Shown here: positions 55,739 through 64,000 of the stretch, in pieces | Layout of the letters: the number at the start of each line of letters is the position of its first letter | How positions within the stretch are numbered: the stretch's first letter is position 1 | Assembly: GCA_001600875.1 (NCBI GenBank) | Contig: BCLD01000013.1 | Coordinates: 231,408 to 295,407 of the forward strand | Source of the DNA: Solicoccozyma terricola | Lineage: Eukaryota > Basidiomycota > Tremellomycetes > Filobasidiales > Piskurozymaceae | Reading direction: 5' to 3' | DNA: 64,000 nucleotides | Notes under the pieces: model-generated | Databases searched by the model: none | What the model saw: only the letters and a program-made list of their open reading frames with translations | Told to the model about the DNA's origin: nothing | Translations under genes and position numbers: made by a program

Positions 55739-58700
55739 ATGTACCGTCCAGAAGCATCTCGGGACAACGGGTACTCGAGTCGCGGCAGACCGTCCCTCCC
55801 TCTTTCTGCCAAACCAGGAGACACCTACACCCCACCCACCGACGCGCGGAGTCCTGAAGCTCGGAGCAGATACGGTCGAGCATCGTCACCTCGATCAATT
55901 GAAGCTCGACCTGGACAGACATGGGAAAGGAGTCACAGAGAGGAAGAGAACAAAGGGAGAACGACGACTACCTCAGTTAGAAGCGATGATGGTCATGATC
56001 GAGACCGGTATGCCGCAGGTGCATACGCTAGACCATCTGCTCGGAGCAGATCAAGAAACCGGAGTCCGCGAAGAGATCGCGAGGTGTCTCCGGGTAGACG
56101 ATCACGAGGTTATGGAGGTGGATGGCATGAGAGAGGGTTTGAGTCACCACTGACTCCTAGTCGAGGAGCTGGCTTTGGCGGCAGAGGTGGAAGAGGGGAT
56201 TTCGGGAGACGATGGCCGGGAGAACGAGATCGTGAGGAAGTACCCAGGCCAAGAGGTCCTTCATGGAGTGAGCAGCGAAGTGTGGGGGTTCCTGACAAGT
56301 GAGTTGTAGTTGGTTCATCGCGGGCTTTGTATTGCATCAACGCTGACGAAAAAAACCTTTCTGACCCGCCTAGTACTGCACCGTTAAGATCCCAAGTCTC
56401 AGCATCTGGCCGAGTCCATCCTCACTGGAGTCTTCCTCGAACGAAACCTCTCAACACCGTATCATCCACATACCCACACCGCACGCCCATCTCGACCGAG
56501 GACCCAAGCAGACGATCCGATCGCGAAGAACGACGAATATTGACTCCCTCACCACGAACTGCTGATGTCGATATCACCCATAACGGATACCGAGGACGAG
56601 CATCCTCTTCACCACCACGGTCACCGCGTTTCCCTCATCAAGAATCAGCCACGCCATCATGGCAGAGAGAAGGACGTCAGCGTTCTACATCCAGAGATAG
56701 ATACAGCATTACTAGAAGAACCACATCTCTCGAACGTGGGAAGAGATCATCACGATCTCCCTCACGTATTCGTCACAGATCCACAGATCCTCGTGCAGAC
56801 GAGTTGTTCGAGAGGTCATCCGATAAATTCAAGCGCAATGATCAATTTTCATCTGGACGATTATCCCATGATGTTGGGCTTGCACCACATGAAGAGCGAG
56901 AATTAGGCGAAATATCACCCGATTTCGCACCAGCTCAACCGGCTCGTCATCTTGGAGGAAGCGCCAGAGATCGGAGAAGGTCTGCACCAGGGTTGGAACG
57001 GATTTCGACACCACAGACGTCTGAAGGTGGATCTGCTCCACTTGGTCTTGGTGCATTGCCGGTGTCTCCAGCTATTCCGCAATCGAGTGAATTGTCGATT
57101 GGAATGGACGTGAGCGCCAATGGGAAAACAACAGAAGACATCAATGGAACGAAGAAACGGGATTGGATAGCTCAGGAACACGAGGCCGTGAAACCGGCTT
57201 CAAAAAACATGTCATCGTCGGACCCAGCGCCGATCATTCAAGCGGACGGTCCTCAAGAGCCGGGTACTCAGCCATCCGAGGTATCTCTTGCGCAAGTGGA
57301 CATCTCAGAAGAGCAAGCAGCCGATGGAACCCAGAGTGTTGGCAGAGTGGATACGGACGAGTCGAAGGGTCTTAGAGAACTCGTAACTCCCCAGCCCCAG
57401 CTGGCCGAGCAACGCGAGGAACCGTCGTTACCGACTTTATCATCACTTCAACCCGCCGTGGTCGCTCAACGAGAAGGCGAAGTTCCAAAAGAGGAGCAGC
57501 CGTTAGACGATGTCGACACCCGCGGTGAAGGCATGCCTACAGGTGATCATGGAGATGCACCGTCCGACCGCATTCAGCCATCCAACCTCAACGCCAGCCC
57601 GCAGAAAGACGTGAAGTCGCAATCACTACAAACAGCCAACGTCAATCTCAAGGACCTTTCAACCGAAGATGTCACAATGACATTGTCGAATGAACCCTCG
57701 GGATCGACGCCGAGATCATCTCTGATGCCGGTGAACAAGCAGGCAGAACAAGCGGATGAGGACAGTGCGGTAGAGCCACCAGTTGCCGTCAAAGCTGGTC
57801 ATGTCGAAATGAGCCATCCTCGCGCAGAGACTCTCGCTACCGATGAACCGACCTCCATTGAAGCGGACGTTACCATGCATGCCGTGCCAATAGAGTCGAC
57901 TCCCAACGGTTTTGCCAAGGACGTGGCGAACGTTGAACGACATCTTTCTGATGCAGTGGAGGCCATTGTTGCACCTTACCTCGCACCACGAATGGCCATT
58001 GATACCAAGCAGGAAGATATATCTATGACGAGCGTTCGGTCGGCCGAATCGCCGGTTTTGCCTCCAGTGACCCTCAGATTGCCCGAAATCGACGAGGATT
58101 TACTCATCGAAACCATCCTGGCGAGAAACACAACCATCCGAGATGAACCCATCTCCCGACTGCCCTTGGCCGACGAAGCTCTGGATGTGGAGGATGTTGC
58201 GTTGAATTTTGTCAAGTCAAATGCAAAAATGGAACATCGCATTCGTCGGAACATCGCTATAACTCGAGCTGCAAATCGGCTTAAACTCCAGCAAAAGGTG
58301 GCCCGTCTGCGTTATGAGTACACGGATGCAGAAACAGCGTGGGATAGGAGGAGAGTAGAGTTGGAAAAAGAGAACGAGAGGCTGAAAGGAGAAATTCCGC
58401 TACCATCCGAGCTCTGTGACGGACCTGCGGCCGCTGCTCTCGACGCCGCTCTCGCTGGCGAGCTGCGAATGACGACTGGCCCACGAGTACGAGCTACAAG
58501 AGGGGCCACTGCTAATCTGCAAGCTCAAGGCGCTCTCGGTGTAGCGGACGGGGACGAGGCAGGCTTGGAACGTGCACTCCTTCTCATTTCGCAAGCCGAT
58601 CAGGCCGATCCAACCGCTCGAGCGCTACGAACAGAAGCTGTCGTGCCGGATATGTTCATCGAAGGTCAATTGCAGCTAAGAACGATTTTTGATGACCAAT

Positions 58701-60446
58701 CTGAGCTTGTAGAGGACCCTCTGACTTTCTACGACTGCATGGCCGACCGAGATGGACCCTGGATCCCACAAGAGGATATCGAATTCCGTCGACTCTTCGC
58801 GCTGCATCCTAAGCAATTCGGTTCAATAGCCAAAGGGCTTCCGGGACGCAATGTCGGATCATGTGTCGAGCACTATTACACTACGAAGAAGATCCGCAGC
58901 TACAAGGAGCTCGCTGTTGGGGCTCGAGCAGGTCCTCGTCGTCTTCGAGGCAAAGAAAGCGCTCTTAGTCGAGATCTTAATCGTCGCAGGCAGGCAGCGC
59001 CACAGAAGAGCACGAATGCTACTGGAGGTGACAGCAGTCGCGGAGATGTTACCCCTCGAGGAGGCGGTCGCAAGCCACCACTTGGCGAGTCGACGGCGTT
59101 GGACAGGTCTGTCAAGCGCGGTCGAAAGGTCGTCGACGCATCTGTGGATGCCAAGGAGTTGGAAGCGGCACTCAAATCTGGAGCTGATGAAGGTTCGCTG
59201 GAGGTGAAGAAGCAGGGGCGTAAGGGAATGAAGCGGAAGCCTCAAGACATCAATGCCCTGGATGGAGTGGGATCGGCCGACGTTTCCGAGGCGGGCCGAA
59301 AGTCCTCAGTCGATGGCGCTGCACCAAAGAAGCGTCGCAAAGCTGCTACTAATGCAGACGGTACGCCGATACCACGATCGCGGAAGGCTTCAGCTGGCAC
59401 AACACGTCGACCTTCGGCAGACAGCACGCCGGCCAATGGTGTTTATCCTGCCAAAGTGAGTGCGAGTGGTTTGATAGGCAGATTCCGTGTGGCTGACCCC
59501 CTTGTTCTTTGGGCTGCAGCTTGCAACAATCGCCATACCGTCTCTTGGTATGTTCCCTGAGCAACAGCGCACTCGAATGGGCCCTGTGCCAGGATACTTC
59601 ACCCCGGAGGGAGCCCAATACCAGCACCTGCCCCACAGTCACGCTCAAGAGCCACCTTCGTCCAGGGTGGAGAGCCGGCCACCCCTTCACGACCCCCAGG
59701 CCTTCCGCATGGTTCAACCTGCAGACGTTTCCCGGAATGAAACGCCTCCGTCCGGCACAGTACCTCGTCCTCGTGGCGGCATGGACATCATGTCCCTGCT
59801 CAACAACGAGGAGTCCACTCCGCAGAAATCACGGACTAGCATCGACAATGACGAGACATCGACGGCTTCAGATGCTACTGAGGATGACAAGAGCGCCGCG
59901 CTAAGAACCGGATTGTTATCAGCGGGTGTCACTTCTGGTCCGCCATACGGCCGAGCCGCAAGCGCATCTACCGTTTTGGACGTTCGACTGCCCGCCTGGG
60001 AGCTGGGACCGGCTCGAGCTGTCCCACGAGACTTTGCCAATAGTGCCCGCACGATCTACGACCGTCCGTCGGATGCGATCCTCAATCGTCCCCTCTCCGC
60101 TATGGCCGGTTTCCCGCCTCCTTCGGGGGCAGAGTACCGGTATCGAAGCTCAATGCCACCGATGATGCCTGGACCGACCGCACATCCTGATCCTTACGCA
60201 CCGCCACCCGGAAGTGCATTTCCTCCTGGTTATCAACAAGGATGGACGGGACATGCGCCGATGCAGTATCCGCCTATGCAATCTCACTCGGAGATGTCTC
60301 AAGGCTATCGGGGAGACTTGCAATCCGCAGTGCCGATCCGTCAACCGATTCCTTACCCTCAAGGATATATCCGACCTACCCTGTCATCCATAGATGGATT
60401 CTCTGCACCTCGAGGGTACCCGCATGATGGTAGGGCGAGTCGATGA
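55739..60446 (+). CDS. SNT1: Snt1/NCoR-like SANT-domain corepressor subunit
   Basis: Exons 55739-56298, 56374-59455 and 59520-60446; 1522 aa. The N-terminal ~400 residues are Arg/Ser/Gly-rich, then acidic and low-complexity. A conserved helical part (about 58180-58340, NFVKSNAKMEHRIRRNIAI) leads to a region with EGQLQLRTIFDDQSELVEDP. A SANT domain follows at residues ~970-1025 (WIPQEDIEFRRLFALHPKQFGSIAKGLPGR then CVEHYYTTKK). This order (helix, linker, SANT with ...YYY/HYYTTKK) fits Snt1 of the Set3 histone deacetylase complex and animal NCoR/SMRT. The C-terminal third is basic, then Pro/Tyr/Gln-rich. Family placement rests mainly on the SANT context. Confidence 0.78.
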
Positions 60447-60512
60447 ATGCGTAGATCAGTTGTATTCGGCGCATTCGTCTCATGATCATGTTCATTTTCC
60501 CCTAACATTTTG

Positions 60513-62030
60513 CTACGTCTTTTTCTTAATCATCCCGCTCATTAGATCGAAACTATTTCCATCCGGTTGAAGATCCACATATTCAGTGGACCTCGTCCCT
60601 CCAGGTCGCATCCACGATGAGGTCCTATCTTCGCCACCGTAATCGCCAGCTGCGGACCGTCCACTGTCCACTTTCACACATCGAAGCAGACCATGATCCA
60701 GGGTGATGGATTTGATCATCAACTCTTCGTGAGGCGTCGTGGTGGTCAATGTAACCCTCTGATTACTACGATAGGGATTGACCGGAAATGGGAGGACCAA
60801 AAAGCTGTGAGACAAACTGTCTCTGATAGATAGAGGACGACATCACTCACGTATGCATCCATCTTCCGGTATATTCATCCAAGAACGGTTCAAACCCTTT
60901 ATCCTCCAAGAATCTCTCCCAAAGCGGTTCAAACGCCACTAATATCTTCGCCAGTGAACCTTCCATCGTCGGTGCTTCTCCAAGGGCCTTAACATCTTTT
61001 CCCAACCTTTGAAATTTCTCGGTCGCCAATTGATGTAATTTCGAAAGAGACGTCGTTGGTTCAGAATTGAGAATGTTTATTCCACATCCGACGATTATCT
61101 TCCATTCTCCTCGAAGGAATGAAGTAGTTACCAAGATTCCCCCAATCTTGATCTTTGTCTTCCCTCCTCCTTCATTATCGTCCTCGACTTCAGCATAGAT
61201 ATCATTAGGCCACTTCAACCTTACTCCAATCCTCTCATCGTCATCCAACCCCTGACACACCGCCAAAGCGAACAGATATTGAACGAATACGATCTTGTCA
61301 GATGGGAATGATGGCGGAAGAGAAAGAGCGAGGGAGAATTGTAAACAACCAGGTGGTGAGATCCAGCTATTAGAACCTCGACCACGACCTGAGAGTTGGA
61401 ATGTAGCTAGTGAGAGGAATGGAGTAGGTATAGAATGAAGGACGGTGGTGTTTCTTTTTTAACCCATCCAAAACAAGCAACCATCAGTTTTGGTAGCTCC
61501 CCTCACCCAACACACACTACGGGTCTTTGAAAAGGTAACACTCACTGGTCTAACATAGTCTGGGTACTACCAACAGCCTCGGAATAAAACATCAAATCTC
61601 CAACTCCCAGTCCATCATTCTTCATCCCTGATCTCCCATTTCGTTTCCTCTCATCATCCAAGACTTTCCAATACGTCGTCAAGTCAAATAGAGGAGTCAA
61701 TCTTGAATCCGTTGTTGGAGATGGTATCAAGATTTCATGGCGATTTCTTGATGATTGAATCGAGGTAGAAGATGATCTTCGTTCCTCCATTGTCTTTAGG
61801 ACATCATTCGAATCCATGCATGAGATGATGAAATCATCTTGAGCATCTTCCACTAATTTCTGTCCATCCGTATTTGAACCTTGTCCCGTAGTGGAGAGCT
61901 TCTCATTGAAAGTCTCAACCAGGCGAGATGACGATGGATGAGCGAGAAGAAGCGTAGGAAGAGAGTGAGATGGGGCGAGAAGGGATGGAGAGATGGAGGA
62001 GCGATGTTCTAGGGGTGTTGAGAGATCCAT
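60513..62030 (-). CDS. BPL1: biotin-protein ligase (holocarboxylase synthetase)
   Basis: Exons 60513-60765, 60851-61453 and 61546-62030; 446 aa. Catalytic landmarks: SEAVGSTQTMLDQ, the biotinyl-AMP loop SGRGRGSNSWISPPG, LKWPNDIY, KIGGILV and GCGINI, followed by the C-terminal SH3-like part. The enzyme activates biotin with ATP and attaches it to carboxylases such as acetyl-CoA and pyruvate carboxylase. Yeast Bpl1 is ~690 aa with an N-terminal amidotransferase-like domain. Here only ~160 residues precede the catalytic core, so either this domain is missing or further 5' exons were not recognised between 62031 and 62700. Intron 1 ends with an AAG acceptor. Confidence 0.88.
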
Positions 62031-62701
62031 GTTGCTCGAGGGAATGCCAACTGTATGATGAGTTGGATGTGTGGACGGATGGCGGATGGATGGATGCGGC
62101 CGAATAGAAATGAGAATCCCGAACTGTGCAACTGTTCAACGTCGTCGTCGTCCAAATCTTTCATTCATCACCATCATCGTAGCAAGTACTCCTCCCCAGG
62201 TTAGAGCAACAGAGCAACCCTTGCTCACTACAACGTGCAACGTCGAGATCCATCCCACCGTCTAAGGAGAATCACGAATCACCGTTCGTGGTGAACGGTC
62301 GTCAGCAAGCCTCAACAATCCATTTCCACCCGATCTACCTATCAACTCGTCTGACTTCTTCTCCCGATCTTCAACCACCAGCACGCCCAATCGTAGATAT
62401 CCAGATACCGAAACAGTCCTTCTCGTGAAGAGAGGGTGGGTAGAACCTATCTACTATATATCGAGGAGCAAGTTGGCTGATCGGATAACAGATAAAACCA
62501 TTTCTGAATATCTTAGGTCGTTATCCATCCACCTGATACGCTGGACGTGATATCATCGACATCTCGGTTGGAAGGGAAATCAGTGGATAGCAAATCACAA
62601 CCCCTTTCGTCTTTGACAATCTTGGTCGACAAAGGATTTCTCGTTGAAGGGCGCTGGCGTCTGCTGCGAAACAAAGTCTTCAAAACTCAACTACCATCAT
62701 C
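62031..62701. other. divergent region between BPL1 and OCT1
   Basis: About 670 bp. It contains CGT repeats near 62140 and no convincing coding exon. Unrecognised 5' exons of BPL1 would have to lie here. Confidence 0.4.
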
Positions 62702-64000
62702 ATGCTAAACCATCTATCCAAGCGATTCCCTTCCATTTCCTGGAACCATCGTCTTCCACTACAAACCTATCCAGCTTTCTCCACTACCCCACTTCCCGCA
62801 CGATCAGTCGCAAGACCACCTTCTCGATTCCGAACATTATTACCGAAGAATACAAAACAAATATCAACTAGGATTTCAGCGCACTTGGATTCAGCGACTG
62901 CTGAAGCTGCTAGGATAGACATTGATAATGAGTCGACGTATTCCACGAGCTCGGATCGATCAGCGTCGTTTTGGCCAACGAATTCTCATGATCATCCTCT
63001 GAATTATCTTGGGGTTGGAACATCCGATAAAGCGGATGATGAAGCGCTAAGAGCTCTATTCGACCAACCTTTGTTTCATGCTCACTCGAAAGCCGCTCTT
63101 TCACCAACTGGATTATTCCTTCATCCGTTGTTAACGACACCGCAGGCACTAGCTGAAATTACTCAACAGACATTAATACACGCACATCATCTAGTCGATC
63201 GAGTATCCTCAATCGCTCCTTCATTCACACCTTCATTCCCCGACTCCCCATTCTCATCGATTCCAGCGTCATCACCATACGAACAATCATTACGAATTCG
63301 TCAACTTCCCAAGATGCTCGATCGATTGAGCGATACTATTTGTTTGGTCATTGATATGTGCGAATTGATACGGAACGTTCATCCGGGAGAAGATTGGGTG
63401 AGACAGGCTGATGCGAGTTATGAAATATTGGGAAGCTTTATGAATGGGTTGAATACGCATACGGGGTTGTATGAGGTGAGGTTTTTGCGCATGTCGAAGA
63501 GGAGAGGGGAGGGGGTGGGGGGGGGGGAGTAAAAATGGGATACTGATCGATTGTCAAAACGTTACCCTTGTCAGGCTCTCAAATTGTGTCTTGAAACTAC
63601 ACATAATCCTCCACTTTCATCGGCTGAAATTCAACTTCTCGACACGTTTCAACGTGATTTTGAGAAATCAGGCATTCATCTCCCATCATCATCTCGCAAA
63701 ACTTTCGTCGATCTCAGTGATGAGATTCAAGTACTAGGACGTAAATTCCTAGGAGACATTGCTAATCTCACCATGGCAAATGAAGATTCTTACGATATCA
63801 ACTCGGCTGAGATGATTGAGATTCCTGACGCTTCAAGTGCCTTGACCGGTATGGGAGCTCAATTCATCAATTCTCTACCTCGTGGGAGAGGTCTAAAACG
63901 AGGATCCAGATTTATTGCGCCTAATTCTTGGGCTGCTCAGATGATACTTCGTCATTCGAGGAATCCAGATGTTAGGCGATTGGTTTACATCGGGAGTAAT
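62702..64000 (+). CDS. OCT1: mitochondrial intermediate peptidase Oct1 (3' partial)
   Basis: Exons 62702-63475 and 63575->64000 run off the window end; 400 aa visible. The N-terminus is basic and Ser/Pro-rich, as in a mitochondrial presequence. SKAALSPTGLFLHPLLTTPQ, the motif LPKMLDRLSDTICLVIDMCELIRNVHP, FMNGLNTHTGLYEALKLCLE, and RKTFVDLSDEIQVLGRKFL match the helical N-terminal half of M3-family Oct1/MIP. The enzyme removes eight residues from precursors after the main processing step in the matrix. The zinc site (HEXXH) lies beyond the window. The intron (63476-63574) has a GTGAGG donor and a G-rich core. Confidence 0.9.

Overview
Eukaryotic nuclear DNA from a fungus, most probably a basidiomycete yeast of the Tremellomycetes (Cryptococcus/Kwoniella-like). 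This assignment is inferred from gene content and gene style. Genes are dense and intron-rich, with mostly 50-110 nt introns that start GTGAGT-type, end CAG/TAG and often carry a CTAAC-like branch point. Coding ends are short, poly-Ser/Thr/Pro linkers are common, and the window holds CENP-A, Cfa20-domain, FANCM/Mph1, Snt1 and Rtp1 genes. No mobile element, rRNA or CRISPR array was found. All exon boundaries were worked out by eye from splice consensus, reading phase and protein-family similarity, not from transcript data.

Layout. 1-6 kb: a bZIP regulator cut off by the window start, a Vps68/TMEM50 membrane protein and an acidic Gly/Asp-rich protein. 6-17 kb: Vps38/UVRAG, a voltage-gated K+ channel, mitochondrial uS5m and eIF3l. 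17-21.6 kb: two lineage-specific genes in tandem, then CENP-A. 22-29 kb: Golgi GDPase Gda1, a PhyH-type dioxygenase, two tandem intron-containing tRNA-Arg(ACG) genes and a Cfa20/Bug22-domain gene. 28.7-38 kb: Cpa1 with an arginine-attenuator uORF, an mS34-like mitoribosomal protein, uL15, Rpb11 and the mRNA export adaptor Yra1/ALYREF. 38-50 kb: centrin, SmD3, the Mph1/FANCM helicase and CTP synthase. 50-64 kb: Sua5, Rtp1, Snt1, biotin-protein ligase and the 5' part of mitochondrial intermediate peptidase Oct1.

Genes are mostly arranged as divergent and convergent pairs with short shared promoters or 3' ends. There is no operon-like grouping. The functions are core eukaryotic: translation, splicing and mRNA export, RNA polymerase II assembly, centromere and spindle pole, nucleotide/arginine/biotin metabolism and membrane traffic.

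The most notable features concern RNA processing. (1) The Cpa1 leader encodes a fungal arginine attenuator peptide that becomes readable only after a 5'UTR intron is removed. (2) Very small exons are frequent: 5 nt inside the K+ channel selectivity filter, 4 nt in SmD3, and 10-14 nt in several other genes. (3) Yra1 has one 820 nt intron among otherwise short ones, recalling the autoregulatory long intron of yeast YRA1. (4) Splicing of the bZIP gene fuses a hydrophobic segment to the DNA-binding part, suggesting a membrane-tethered factor. Many long G or C homopolymers lie in introns and intergenic DNA, and one ambiguous base (41019) marks an unresolved C tract.
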